A stretch of DNA of 64,000 bases from JASLDZ01 sp965199975 (lineage in GTDB: Bacteria > Pseudomonadota > Alphaproteobacteria > Caulobacterales > Caulobacteraceae), in the NCBI GenBank assembly GCA_965199975.1, contig OZ241340.1, positions 1,364,001 to 1,428,000 on the forward strand, in the 5' to 3' direction. Below the pieces are notes generated by a model, which saw only the letters and a program-made list of their open reading frames with translations, was not told the origin of the DNA and searched no databases. The position numbers and the translations under genes were made by a program. This document shows, in pieces, positions 1-8,446 of this stretch. Each line of letters begins with the position of its first letter. Position 1 is the stretch's first letter.

Positions 1-869
1 GCGCCGTGGCCCGGCGCGTCGCCGGCGTTGGAGGCGTAGAGCTTGCAGGCCAACGCAGTGAAGCACACGCCGCCGACGATCGAGATCGCGGCGTAGAACC
101 GTCCGCCCAGCCCCGTGACCAGCGGCGCCACCCCCGCCAGCGACAGCAGCACGGAATACACCAGGATCTGCAGCCGCGTGGCGCGCGCGCCCTTCAGCAC
201 CGGCAGCATGGGCACCCCGGCGCGGGCGTAGTCCTCAGTGGTGTAAAGCGACAGCGCCCAGAAGTGCGGCGGCGTCCACAAAAAGACGATGGCGAAGAGG
301 ATCCAGGCGTCCAGGGGCGCGTGGCCGGTGGCGGCGGCCCAGCCCACCACCGGCGGCAAGGCGCCTGCCGCGCCGCCGATGACGATGTTCTGCGGGGTCG
401 AGCGCTTCAGCCAGCGGGTGTAGACGACGGCGTAGAAGGCGATGGTGAAGAGCAGCAGCCCCGCGGCGACCAAATTCACCGCCATCGCCATGACGAGCAC
501 CGAGGCCATCGACAACACCGCGCCGAAGGCGGCGGCCTCGGCGGGGGCGATCACCCCGCGCGCGGTTGGGCGCCCGCGGGTGCGGCGCATGCGGGCGTCG
601 AGATCGGCCTCGTAGGCCATGTTGAAGGCGCCCGCCGCGCCCCCGCCCACCGCGATGCACAGCACCGCGATCACCGCCAGCACCGGATTCATCGGCGTGT
701 CGGCGCAGACCAGGCCCACGAGCCCGGTGAACACCACGAGCGACATCACACGCGGCTTGAGCAGCGACACGTAGTCGGCCGGCCCGGCCAGCGCCTGGGC
801 GCGCACCCGCGCCTCGGCGGTCGGAACGGCGGGGGACTCCAGCACGACGGGAACAGGCTCCGGGTTCAT
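1..869 (-). CDS. ctaB: Protoheme IX farnesyltransferase (heme O synthase), partial
   Basis: This membrane UbiA-family enzyme adds a farnesyl group to heme B to make heme O, the precursor of heme A for the aa3 oxidase encoded just upstream. About 288 codons are visible before the gene leaves the left edge. The prenyl-diphosphate motif reads NMAYEADLDARM followed by RRTRGRP, the heme O synthase form of NxxxD/ExxxD with Glu in the middle position. Multiple hydrophobic segments follow. The ATG at 867-869 is the only Met before the first membrane segment. The gene follows ctaD in the same direction, 93 nt away. A strong hairpin occupies the sequence immediately before the start, leaving no clear ribosome site. 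Confidence 0.93.
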   Translation of the reverse strand, partial: MNPEPVPVVLESPAVPTAEARVRAQALAGPADYVSLLKPRVMSLVVFTGLVGLVCADTPMNPVLAVIAVLCIAVGGGAAGAFNMAYEADLDARMRRTRGRPTARGVIAPAEAAAFGAVLSMASVLVMAMAVNLVAAGLLLFTIAFYAVVYTRWLKRSTPQNIVIGGAAGALPPVVGWAAATGHAPLDAWILFAIVFLWTPPHFWALSLYTTEDYARAGVPMLPVLKGARATRLQILVYSVLLSLAGVAPLVTGLGGRFYAAISIVGGVCFTALACKLYASNAGDAPGHG

Positions 870-872
870 GAA

Positions 873-906
873 CAAGGCGCGGCCCTCGGGCGAGGTCCGC
901 GCCTTG
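873..906 (-). promoter_or_regulatory. Hairpin directly upstream of ctaB start
   Basis: CAAGGCGCGG at 873-882 is perfectly complementary to CCGCGCCTTG at 897-906. The intervening bases can add a CCTC/GAGG inner stem. The structure ends three bases from the ctaB ATG, so it would cover the ribosome-binding region. Only two T residues follow on the minus strand, so a simple intrinsic terminator is unlikely. A role in setting ctaB translation relative to ctaD is inferred. Confidence 0.5.
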
Positions 907-962
907 GACGCCCCTGCGGGCGAAGGGTCAAGCGCAGCGCCAGGGCGGCGCCGCGCCAGGGC

Positions 963-2690
963 TCAGTGCGGCTCGCCTTCCAGCGCGGCCACCGGGTTCA
1001 CCTCGTGGATGTCGTGGATCACCGGCAGCTCGTTGAACTGGTGGAAGGGTGGGGGCGAAGACAGCGTCCACTCGAGCGTGGTGGCGCCCACGCCCCAAGG
1101 GTTGGCCACCGCCGGACGACGGCGGATGGCGGCCTCGGCCAGCATGACCAGGAAGATCAGGATGGAAAAGGCGGTGATGACGTAGCCGATCGAGGACACG
1201 TGGTTCCAGAAGGCGAAGGCCGCCGGATAGTCCACGATCCGGCGCGACATCCCCTGCAGGCCCAGGAAGTGCTGCGGGAAAAACACCACGTTCACGCCAA
1301 TGAACATGACAGTGAAGTGCGCTATCCCGAGGTACTCGTTGTACTTCACGCCCCACATCTTCTCGAACCAGTAGTAGTAGCCAGCGAATATGGCGAACAC
1401 TGCGCCCAGGCTCAGCACGTAGTGGAAGTGCGCGACGACATAGTAGGTGGCGTGCAGCGAATAGTCGACGCCGGCGTTGGCCAGAACCACGCCAGTGACG
1501 CCGCCGACGGTGAACAAGAAAATGAAGCCGATGGCGAACAGCATCGGTGTCTCGAAGGTCAACGAGCCGCCCCACATGGTGGCGATCCAGCTGAAGATCT
1601 TCACGCCCGTCGGCACGGCGATCACCATGGTGGCCGCCACGAAGTAGGCCTGCAGGTTCACGTTCATGCCGACGGTGAACATGTGGTGGGCCCACACCAC
1701 GAAGCCCACAAAGCCGATGGCCACCATGGCGTAGGCCATGGCGAGGTAGCCGAACACGGGCTTGCGCGAGAAGGTCGCCACCACGTGGCTGATGATGCCG
1801 AAGCCCGGCAGGATCAGGATGTACACCTCCGGGTGGCCGAAGAACCAGAACAGGTGCTGGTACATCATGGGATCGCCGCCGCCCGCCGCGTCGAAGAAGT
1901 GCGTGTGGAAGTTGCGGTCGGTGAGCAGCATGGTGATGGCGCCGGCCAGCACCGGCAGCGACAGCAGCAGCAAGAAGGCGGTGATCAGCACCGACCAGGC
2001 GAACAGCGGCATGCGATGCAGGGTCATACCCGGCGCACGCATGTTGAAAATGGTAGTGATGAAGTTGATCGCGCCCAAAATCGAGCTCGCTCCGGCCAGA
2101 TGGAGCGAGAAGATCAGTATATCCATCGCCGGCCCGGTATGTCCGGAGGTCGACAGTGGCGCGTAGAGCGTCCAACCTCCTCCGAAGCCTCGCCCGGGTC
2201 CCCCATCCACGAACAGCGAGGTGATGAGTAGGCCGAAGGAGGCGACCAGCAGCCAGAACGAAATGTTGTTCATGCGCGGGAAGGCCATGTCCGGCGCTCC
2301 GATCATGATCGGCACCATCCAATTGCCGAAGCCGCCGATCATAGCGGGCATGACCATGAAGAAGATCATGATCAGCCCGTGCGCGGTGATGGCGACGTTG
2401 TAGCCCTGGTTGGATGGCTCGAAGAGCGGCAGGTAGCGGGCCATCAGCGAGCCCTTGGTGAACACCTGCACCCCCGGCTCGGCCAGCTCCCAGCGGATCA
2501 GGCCGCTGATCGCGCCGCCCAGGAGGCCCGCCATGATGGCGAACAGCAAGTAGAGCGTGCCGATGTCCTTGTGGTTGGTCGACAGGAACCACCGCGTAAA
2601 GAACGGCGGCACGTGCTCGTCATGCGCGTGCTCGGCGTGCCCGTGGGCGCGGGGGTCGGATTCGCCGTGCGCGGCGTAGGTGGCGGCCAT
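963..2690 (-). CDS. ctaD: Cytochrome c oxidase subunit I (aa3 type)
   Basis: Catalytic subunit of the terminal oxidase, which reduces oxygen to water and pumps protons across the inner membrane. The 575 residues fit the family. All metal ligands are visible: H104 and H423 for heme a, H421 for heme a3, and H286, H335 and H336 for CuB. H286-P-E-V-Y290 is the His-Tyr crosslink motif, which indicates an A-type enzyme. About twelve membrane segments are expected. The first 26 residues are His-rich, as in many alphaproteobacterial homologues. The start at 2690 precedes this His-rich leader. The gene follows ctaC by 57 nt and precedes ctaB, which makes its cofactor. Confidence 0.98.
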   Translation of the reverse strand: MAATYAAHGESDPRAHGHAEHAHDEHVPPFFTRWFLSTNHKDIGTLYLLFAIMAGLLGGAISGLIRWELAEPGVQVFTKGSLMARYLPLFEPSNQGYNVAITAHGLIMIFFMVMPAMIGGFGNWMVPIMIGAPDMAFPRMNNISFWLLVASFGLLITSLFVDGGPGRGFGGGWTLYAPLSTSGHTGPAMDILIFSLHLAGASSILGAINFITTIFNMRAPGMTLHRMPLFAWSVLITAFLLLLSLPVLAGAITMLLTDRNFHTHFFDAAGGGDPMMYQHLFWFFGHPEVYILILPGFGIISHVVATFSRKPVFGYLAMAYAMVAIGFVGFVVWAHHMFTVGMNVNLQAYFVAATMVIAVPTGVKIFSWIATMWGGSLTFETPMLFAIGFIFLFTVGGVTGVVLANAGVDYSLHATYYVVAHFHYVLSLGAVFAIFAGYYYWFEKMWGVKYNEYLGIAHFTVMFIGVNVVFFPQHFLGLQGMSRRIVDYPAAFAFWNHVSSIGYVITAFSILIFLVMLAEAAIRRRPAVANPWGVGATTLEWTLSSPPPFHQFNELPVIHDIHEVNPVAALEGEPH

Positions 2691-2747
2691 GCGTCTAGAG
2701 CCTGTTCGGAAAGCGTACGGGGGGCGTCGGCGAAGGGATCATGCGGT

Positions 2748-3785
2748 TCAGGCAGGGCTCGCGCCGGGCAGCTTGGCCTTGCCGCGCGGACCCGTTTGCG
2801 CGGCCGGCGGCTCGCCGGCGGGGGTTGCGGGCGGCGTCGCTGCACCGGTCACCGGACCGACCGGCGCTGCGTTGGGCGCGGTCGCCGCAGGTGTGGGCGT
2901 CAGCGGCGGCGCGGTGGGGGAGGCGGTGGTCACGCCGCCGGGTGCGGCCTCGGGTTTCTTGGCGGCGTGCGCGGCCACCCAGGCGTCGTACTGCGGCTGC
3001 GTCACCACATCGACCTCGATGGGCATGAAGCTGTGGTTCACCCCGCAGAGCTCGTTGCACTGGCCATAGTAGGTTCCGGTCCGCTCAGGGCGGAACCACA
3101 ACTGGTTCACGCGGCCGGGAATGGTCGTCGTCTGTATGCCGAAGGCCGGCACGAAGAAGGCATGCAGCACGTCGGCTCCGGTGGCCAGGATCTGAATGTT
3201 CTTCTGCACCGGCACCACCAGCGGGTGGTCCACCGCCAGGCGGTAAAGGCCCGGACCCTTGGCCTCGGCCTGCGCCTCGGGCAACGGGTTCGAAGTGTAC
3301 TCGGCGATCCCCGCATCCGGGTATTCGTAGCTCCAGTACCACTGGTTGCCTGTGACCTTGATGGTCACGTCGGGCTTGGGCACGTTGTGATAGGCGTACA
3401 GCAGCCGGAAGGAGAAGATCGCGAAGAACATCAGGATCAGCACCGGCAGCACCGTCCAGAGTATCTCGATCGGCGTATTGTGGCTGAAGCGCGCCGGCGT
3501 GGGGTTGGCCTTCGCATTGAACTTGACCACGATGTAGATCAACAGCCCCAGTACGAAGAGGCAGACCGCGCCCAGCGCCGGCATCAGGATGATGTTGTGG
3601 AAGAAGTCCGTCGAATCGCGCAGCGCGCTGTTCGACGGCTGCAGCCCGATCGCGCCCGGGGTGGGCTGACCCACCAGGTCGGCGGCCATCGCCGGCGCGG
3701 CGACCATCATCGCCGCCCCGACCGCGACCGCGCCTCGTGCGACCGACCGCATCATCCCCAACCCCACGCGCATGCCTGGCTTCAC
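2748..3785 (-). CDS. ctaC: Cytochrome c oxidase subunit II
   Basis: Carries the CuA centre that takes electrons from cytochrome c. A signal peptide (residues 1-34, ending AMA) is followed by two membrane helices (about 60-88 and 105-130) and a periplasmic cupredoxin domain. CuA ligands are H208, C243, E245, C247, H251 and M254 in the motif CNELCGVNHSFM. The last roughly 75 residues (from 271) are a Pro/Ala/Thr-rich tail beyond the normal domain; no heme-binding CxxCH is present, so it is not a caa3-type fusion. First gene of ctaC-ctaD-ctaB. Confidence 0.97.
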   Translation of the reverse strand: MKPGMRVGLGMMRSVARGAVAVGAAMMVAAPAMAADLVGQPTPGAIGLQPSNSALRDSTDFFHNIILMPALGAVCLFVLGLLIYIVVKFNAKANPTPARFSHNTPIEILWTVLPVLILMFFAIFSFRLLYAYHNVPKPDVTIKVTGNQWYWSYEYPDAGIAEYTSNPLPEAQAEAKGPGLYRLAVDHPLVVPVQKNIQILATGADVLHAFFVPAFGIQTTTIPGRVNQLWFRPERTGTYYGQCNELCGVNHSFMPIEVDVVTQPQYDAWVAAHAAKKPEAAPGGVTTASPTAPPLTPTPAATAPNAAPVGPVTGAATPPATPAGEPPAAQTGPRGKAKLPGASPA

Positions 3786-3972
3786 CTTCGCTCATATCGC
3801 CGCCGGTCGTGCGGGCCTCGCCCTCACCACGCGACAGCATCGCCGCAGCGCTTCCGAGTGACCGACGCGCAGGCGCGCGACGATGTGAGAGCGCCATGCT
3901 GATCAGGCGTGCGCCATATCCTTCCGCCCTGCGCTTGCCAAGGCTGGGACGCGCAGAGGATGGCCGATCCGC

Positions 3973-4323
3973 TCAGTTCGCGCGGCGCGTCGTCGCCTGC
4001 GCGCGGGGCTTGGGGAGGGGTGCGGGCTCCGGCGGGTCCTTGTCGCCCTGACCCACGTCCACGGGCGGCACGCCGAGGCGCAGCTGAACGTGGGCTAGCT
4101 CCGCATGGCAGGCCACCGTTTCGCAGCGCGCGTTGGCGAGGGCCGCGAGACCCGTCGCCGCGCGCGCGATCGCCACGTCGCCTACGGTTGCGAGGCGCGC
4201 CTCGCGCTGCGCGGTCACGAGCCGGGCGACCAGCGCCGCCTGCTCGCACAGCGCCGCATCGATCGCCCGTTCGGCGGCCACGAGCCGGCTCCCTACGTCC
4301 CGCGCCAGGCGCAACCTGTCCAT
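3973..4323 (-). CDS. Small helical protein of unknown function (paralogue A)
   Basis: A 116-residue protein I do not recognise. The first 85 or so residues are Ala/Leu/Glu-rich and predicted helical; the tail (about 86-116) is Pro-rich, basic and probably disordered. There is no signal peptide or membrane segment. It aligns without serious gaps to the protein encoded at 43942-44274, with about 38 of 85 positions identical. Shared elements include RLxAxExAIDAA and a terminal GELA-like block followed by LRLG. The conservation of a paralogue 40 kb away supports it being a real gene. It stands alone, divergent from the MerR gene, and a GANTC site (4336-4340) lies just upstream of its start. Confidence 0.7.
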   Translation of the reverse strand: MDRLRLARDVGSRLVAAERAIDAALCEQAALVARLVTAQREARLATVGDVAIARAATGLAALANARCETVACHAELAHVQLRLGVPPVDVGQGDKDPPEPAPLPKPRAQATTRRAN

Positions 4324-4400
4324 CCAAAACCCCCAGACTCAGCATCCACAGGTTGTCGGAAGCAGTGCATGCGCGCCACCCCCGATCTCCAGCTTCACGT

Positions 4401-4414
4401 TGACGTTCACGTCA
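4401..4414. promoter_or_regulatory. Palindromic operator for MerR/LiuR-like regulator
   Basis: TGACGTTCACGTCA forms two perfect 6-bp half-sites (TGACGT/ACGTCA) around TC, ending 22 bases before the MerR-family ATG. MerR proteins bind dyads in the spacer of their own promoters. LiuR-type regulators of acyl-CoA catabolism are known to use ACGT-containing palindromes of this kind. It probably controls the regulator and the beta-oxidation genes behind it. Confidence 0.65.
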
Positions 4415-4436
4415 GCCTGAGGTAGGCCGAGCCGCG

Positions 4437-4898
4437 ATGCCGCCCGGAAAGCCAGATCGATCGTGGAGCATCCGCCAGCTCTGCGATGAGTTTGGCGTGA
4501 CGGCGCGTGCGTTGCGCTTCTACGAGGACAGCGAGCTGCTCGCTCCCGCCCGCCGCGGCCAGGTGCGCGTGTACGACGCACGCGACCGGGCGCGGCTGCA
4601 GCTGATCGTTCGCGGTCGCCGCGTCGGTTTCAGCCTGGGCGAGCTGCGCGACATGCTCGACCTCTACGACGACCGGGACGGCGGCGCCGCGCAGATGGCC
4701 GCCACGCTGCCGCGCTTCCGTGCCCGGATCGACGCGCTTTACGCGCAGCGCGAGGACATCGACCATTCCATCGCCTGCCTGCAGGAGGGGTGTGACCGGC
4801 TGCAGCAGCGGCTGGAGGCGATCCGCCCCGACCTGCTGCCCGAGGCCGACACCTACGATCGCGTGCTGCGTGCGCGGCTCGACGACACGCATATCTAG
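4437..4898 (+). CDS. MerR-family transcriptional regulator, LiuR-like
   Basis: A 153-residue DNA-binding regulator. The N-terminal winged helix-turn-helix (about residues 9-77) has the family signature SIRQLCDEFGVTARALRFYE and the later VRVYDARDRARL. A coiled-coil dimerisation segment (about 95-135) follows. It lacks the Cys cluster of metal-sensing or SoxR-type members. It lies 30 nt upstream of an acyl-CoA dehydrogenase in the same direction, which with the ACGT palindrome upstream suggests a LiuR-like regulator of fatty acid or branched-chain acyl-CoA catabolism. The effector cannot be read from the sequence. Confidence 0.88.
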   Translation: MPPGKPDRSWSIRQLCDEFGVTARALRFYEDSELLAPARRGQVRVYDARDRARLQLIVRGRRVGFSLGELRDMLDLYDDRDGGAAQMAATLPRFRARIDALYAQREDIDHSIACLQEGCDRLQQRLEAIRPDLLPEADTYDRVLRARLDDTHI

Positions 4899-4928
4899 AC
4901 CCGACCCGATCCACCCTTCGGAGACCCG

Positions 4929-6716
4929 ATGCCCTACCGCGCTCCTGTCCGCGATCAGATGTTCCTGCTGCGCGATGTCCTGCGCATCGATGGCTACGCC
5001 AACCTGGCGGGCTTCGCCGACGCTTCGTCCGAAACGGTGGAGCAGGTGCTGCAGGCGGCGGCCGAGTTCGTCGAGGGCGTGCTCGCGCCCCTGAACAAGG
5101 TGGGCGACGTGCAGGGCTGCACCTGGGCGGCCGATAACAGCGTGAAGACGCCGGACGGCTTCCCCGCCGCCTACCGCCAGCTGTGCGAGGGCGGTTGGCC
5201 GGCGCTGACCTCCGATCCCGACTACGGCGGCCAGGGCCTGCCGGCGGTGGTTGGCGCGGCCTACGCCGAGCTGACCTCCGGCGCCAACATGGCCTTCGGC
5301 ATGTACCCGGGCCTGACTCACGGCGCCTACGCCGCCATCCGCGAAGGCGGGTCGGCCGCGCAGAAGGCGCTCTACCTGCCCAAGCTCGTGTCAGGCGAGT
5401 GGACGGGCACCATGAATCTCACCGAGCCGCAGTGCGGCACCGACCTGGGCATGCTGCGCACCAAGGCGGTTCCGAACGGCGACGGCGCGTACGCCATCTC
5501 CGGCCAGAAGATCTGGATATCGGGCGGGGAGCACGATTTGGCGGAGAACATCGTCCACCTCGTGCTGGCGCGCATCGACGGGGCGCCGGCGGGAGTGAAG
5601 GGCATCAGTCTGTTCATCGTGCCCAAGTTCCTGCCCGACGCTGCCGGGAACGCGGGCGCCCGCAACGGCGTGGCCTGCGCCGGGCTCGAGGAGAAGATGG
5701 GCATCCACGGCAACGCCACCTGCGTCATGGCTTACGACGGGGCGAAGGGGTGGCTGCTGGGCGAGGAGAACGCGGGGCTCAAGCTCATGTTCGTCATGAT
5801 GAACGAGGCGCGGTTGGGGGTCGGCGTGCAGGGGTTGGCTCAGGCCGAAGCCGCCTACCAGGCCGCCGCCGAGTTTGCTAAGGATCGCCTGCAGGGGCGC
5901 TCGCTGACAGGCCCCAAGAACCCCGCGGGGCCCGCCGACCCCATCATCGTGCACCCCGACGTGCGGCGCATGCTGATGGACAGCCGAGCCGTGCTAGAGG
6001 CCGGCCGCGCTTTCGTGCTGTGGACCGCATTGCAGGGCGACCTGCAGCACAAGGCTCCCGACGCGGTGACGCGCGAAAAGGCGGCCGACTACATGGGCCT
6101 GCTGACGCCCGTGGTGAAAGCCTACCTCACCGACAAGGGCTTCCAGGCGTGTTCGAGCGCCATGCAGGTGTTCGGCGGTTCGGGCTACACCGAGCACTTC
6201 CCCGCAAGCCAGTACCTGCGCGACAGCCGCATCGCCTTGATCTACGAGGGGACCAACGGCGTGCAGGCGCTGGACCTCGTGGGCCGCAAGCTCGCCGCCA
6301 AGGGTGGCCGCGCGGTGATGGCCGTGTTCGCCGAGATGGATGCGGCCGTGGCCGAGCACGGCGCGGACGCGGCCTGCAAGCCGTTTGCCGAGGGCCTGGG
6401 CGCCCTCAAGTCCCAGCTGCAGGAAGCCACTTTCTGGCTGATGCAGAACGGCCTGGCCGACCCGGACAACGCCGGCGCCGCCTCGAGCGACTACCTGCAC
6501 CTCTTCGGGACGACCGCGCTGGCCTACATGTGGCTCAAGATAGCCCACGCCGCTCAGGCGAAGATCGCAGCGGGCGACACCGATCCGTTCTACGCGGGCA
6601 AGCTGGCCGTCGGCCGCTATTTCCTCGAACGCATCGCACCCGAGGGCGCCATGCATCTGGCCAAGCTGAAGACCGGCGCGGCCTCGCTGATGGCGCTGCC
6701 GGCCGAGGCGTTCTGA
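4929..6716 (+). CDS. Long-form acyl-CoA dehydrogenase
   Basis: FAD-dependent enzyme performing the first beta-oxidation step, acyl-CoA to trans-2-enoyl-CoA. The 595 residues match the long bacterial class, which carries an extra N-terminal segment and a C-terminal acetyl-CoA-dehydrogenase-like extension of about 130 residues. FAD and substrate motifs are visible: MNLTEPQCGTDLG (162-174) and KIWISGGEHD. The probable catalytic base is E440 in IYEGTNGVQALDL, and QVFGGSGYTE lies just before it. First enzyme of the operon after the MerR gene. Its stop overlaps the next ATG by one base (TGATG). Confidence 0.95.
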   Translation: MPYRAPVRDQMFLLRDVLRIDGYANLAGFADASSETVEQVLQAAAEFVEGVLAPLNKVGDVQGCTWAADNSVKTPDGFPAAYRQLCEGGWPALTSDPDYGGQGLPAVVGAAYAELTSGANMAFGMYPGLTHGAYAAIREGGSAAQKALYLPKLVSGEWTGTMNLTEPQCGTDLGMLRTKAVPNGDGAYAISGQKIWISGGEHDLAENIVHLVLARIDGAPAGVKGISLFIVPKFLPDAAGNAGARNGVACAGLEEKMGIHGNATCVMAYDGAKGWLLGEENAGLKLMFVMMNEARLGVGVQGLAQAEAAYQAAAEFAKDRLQGRSLTGPKNPAGPADPIIVHPDVRRMLMDSRAVLEAGRAFVLWTALQGDLQHKAPDAVTREKAADYMGLLTPVVKAYLTDKGFQACSSAMQVFGGSGYTEHFPASQYLRDSRIALIYEGTNGVQALDLVGRKLAAKGGRAVMAVFAEMDAAVAEHGADAACKPFAEGLGALKSQLQEATFWLMQNGLADPDNAGAASSDYLHLFGTTALAYMWLKIAHAAQAKIAAGDTDPFYAGKLAVGRYFLERIAPEGAMHLAKLKTGAASLMALPAEAF

Positions 6717-7225
6717 TGAGCGGCCACGACGCCGTCGTCGAATGGCGCGGGCCCGGCGAAGCCGACGTGCTCTCCGGCTTTTACTCGCGCGAGCACGTGA
6801 TCCGGCTCGACGGCGGCGTCGTCATACCCGGATCCGCCTCGCCGTCGGTGGTGCGCGCGCCGTGGAGCGCGGAGGCCGCCGCCGATCCGGAGGAGCTGCT
6901 GGTGGCCGCCGCCAGCGCCTGCCACATGCTCGTCTTCATCGACCTGGCGCGCCATGCGGGCTTTGCGGTGCTGGGCTACCGCGACGCCGCGCAGGGCCGG
7001 ATGGGCAAGGTGGGCGAGGGGCGCTTCGGCCTGACCCGCATCGCGCTGCGCCCCGCCGTCGAATGGCCTCCGGGCAAGGCGCCCACCCAGGCGCAGCTCG
7101 ACGACCTGCACCATCGCGCCCACCTGGGGTGCTTCATCGCCAACTCGTTGATCGCCGAGATCACCATAGAGCCGCCGGGGCCTCTAGCCGCCGCCGGCGC
7201 ACAGGGAGCCGCCGCCCATGCCTGA
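6716..7225 (+). CDS. OsmC-family protein (organic hydroperoxide reductase-like)
   Basis: A 169-residue cytoplasmic protein of the OsmC/Ohr fold, which reduces organic hydroperoxides using two Cys residues. Both are present: one in AAASACHMLVF and one in HLGCFIANSL. The ATG at 6716 overlaps the preceding stop by one base, and the 3' end overlaps the thiolase start by eight bases, so translation is probably coupled. Its place inside a beta-oxidation operon suggests it detoxifies lipid or acyl hydroperoxides made by flavin dehydrogenase activity; this role is inferred. Confidence 0.9.
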   Translation: MSGHDAVVEWRGPGEADVLSGFYSREHVIRLDGGVVIPGSASPSVVRAPWSAEAAADPEELLVAAASACHMLVFIDLARHAGFAVLGYRDAAQGRMGKVGEGRFGLTRIALRPAVEWPPGKAPTQAQLDDLHHRAHLGCFIANSLIAEITIEPPGPLAAAGAQGAAAHA

Positions 7226-8423
7226 GGCCTACATCTACGATCACGTCCGCACCGCGCGGGGCAAGGGCAAGAAGGACGGTTCGCTGCACGAGATCACCGC
7301 CCTGTCGCTCGCCACCCAAGTGCTCGCCGCCCTGCGCGACCGCAACGACCTCGACACCTCGCGGGTGGACGACGTGGTGCTGGGCTGCGTGACCCCGGTG
7401 GGAGAGCAGGGCGCCGACATCGCACGCACCGCCGTGCTCAACGCCGACTACGCCCAGACCACCGCCGGCGTGCAGGTCAACCGCTTCTGCGCCTCCGGCC
7501 TGGAGGCGGTGAACATGGCCGCCGCCAAGGTGATGAGCGGCGAGGCCGACATGGCCATCGGCGGCGGCGTCGAGGCCATGAGCCGCGTGCCCATGGGTTC
7601 GGACGGCGGCGCCTGGCCCACCGACCCCGACAGCGCCTTCAAGACCTACTTCGTGCCCCAGGGCGTCTCGGCCGACGCGATCGCCACCATCTACGGCTTC
7701 TCGCGCGACGACGTGGACGCCTACGCGGTGGAGAGTCAGAAGCGGGCGGCGAAGAGCTGGGCCGATGGGCGCTTCAGGAAGAGCGTGCTGCCGGTGAAGA
7801 ACCAGCTGGGCCTGACCCAGCTCGACCACGACGAGACGGTGCGCGGCAAGACCGACATGCAGACGCTGGGCGCGCTCAAGCCCAGCTTCACGGTTCCGGG
7901 CGAGATGGGCTTCGATGCGGTGATCGCCCAGCGCTACCCGCAGATGGAGCGGGTGAACCACGTGCACCACGCGGGCAATTCGTCCGGCATCGTCGACGGC
8001 TCCGCCGGGGTGCTGGTGGGCTCGAAAGAGGCCGGCGAGGCGCTGGGGCTGAAGCCGCGGGCGCGCATCCGCGGCATGGCTTCGATCGGCTCGGAGCCCT
8101 CCCTCATGCTCACAGGCCCCGAGCCAGTGACGCGCAAGCTGTTGAAAAAACTCGGCATGCAGGCCTCCGACATCGACCTCTACGAGCTGAACGAAGCCTT
8201 CGCCGCGGTGGTGCTGCGCTACATGCAGGCGCTCGACATCGCCCATGACAAGATCAACGTCTGCGGCGGCGCCATCGCCATGGGCCATCCGCTGGGGGCC
8301 ACCGGCGCCATGATCCTCGGCACCGTGCTCGACGAGCTGGAGCGCACGGGCAAGGAGACCGCGCTGGCCACCCTGTGCATCGGCGGCGGCATGGGCACCG
8401 CCACCGTCATCGAACGCGTCTGA
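7218..8423 (+). CDS. Acetyl-CoA acyltransferase (beta-oxidation thiolase)
   Basis: Type I thiolase that cleaves 3-ketoacyl-CoA to acetyl-CoA and a shortened acyl-CoA. The length of 401 residues is typical. The nucleophile is C91 in NRFCASGLEAVN, the catalytic His is H357 in GHPLGATGA, and the second Cys is C387 in CIGGGMGTA. The start overlaps the OsmC gene by eight bases. Together with the following FadJ-like gene it forms an FadIJ-like pair. Chain-length preference cannot be told from sequence. Confidence 0.96.
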   Translation: MPEAYIYDHVRTARGKGKKDGSLHEITALSLATQVLAALRDRNDLDTSRVDDVVLGCVTPVGEQGADIARTAVLNADYAQTTAGVQVNRFCASGLEAVNMAAAKVMSGEADMAIGGGVEAMSRVPMGSDGGAWPTDPDSAFKTYFVPQGVSADAIATIYGFSRDDVDAYAVESQKRAAKSWADGRFRKSVLPVKNQLGLTQLDHDETVRGKTDMQTLGALKPSFTVPGEMGFDAVIAQRYPQMERVNHVHHAGNSSGIVDGSAGVLVGSKEAGEALGLKPRARIRGMASIGSEPSLMLTGPEPVTRKLLKKLGMQASDIDLYELNEAFAAVVLRYMQALDIAHDKINVCGGAIAMGHPLGATGAMILGTVLDELERTGKETALATLCIGGGMGTATVIERV

Positions 8424-8446
8424 CCGCAAGCCTGGAGGAGGTCGCC

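Noticed and set aside
6..2231. Long open frame antisense to ctaB and ctaD
   Set aside because: His/Arg/Gly-rich composition without any domain; it arises from third-position GC bias opposite real genes. The same applies to long antisense frames at 22312-24576, 25597-28140, 33882-35873 and 62495-63943.
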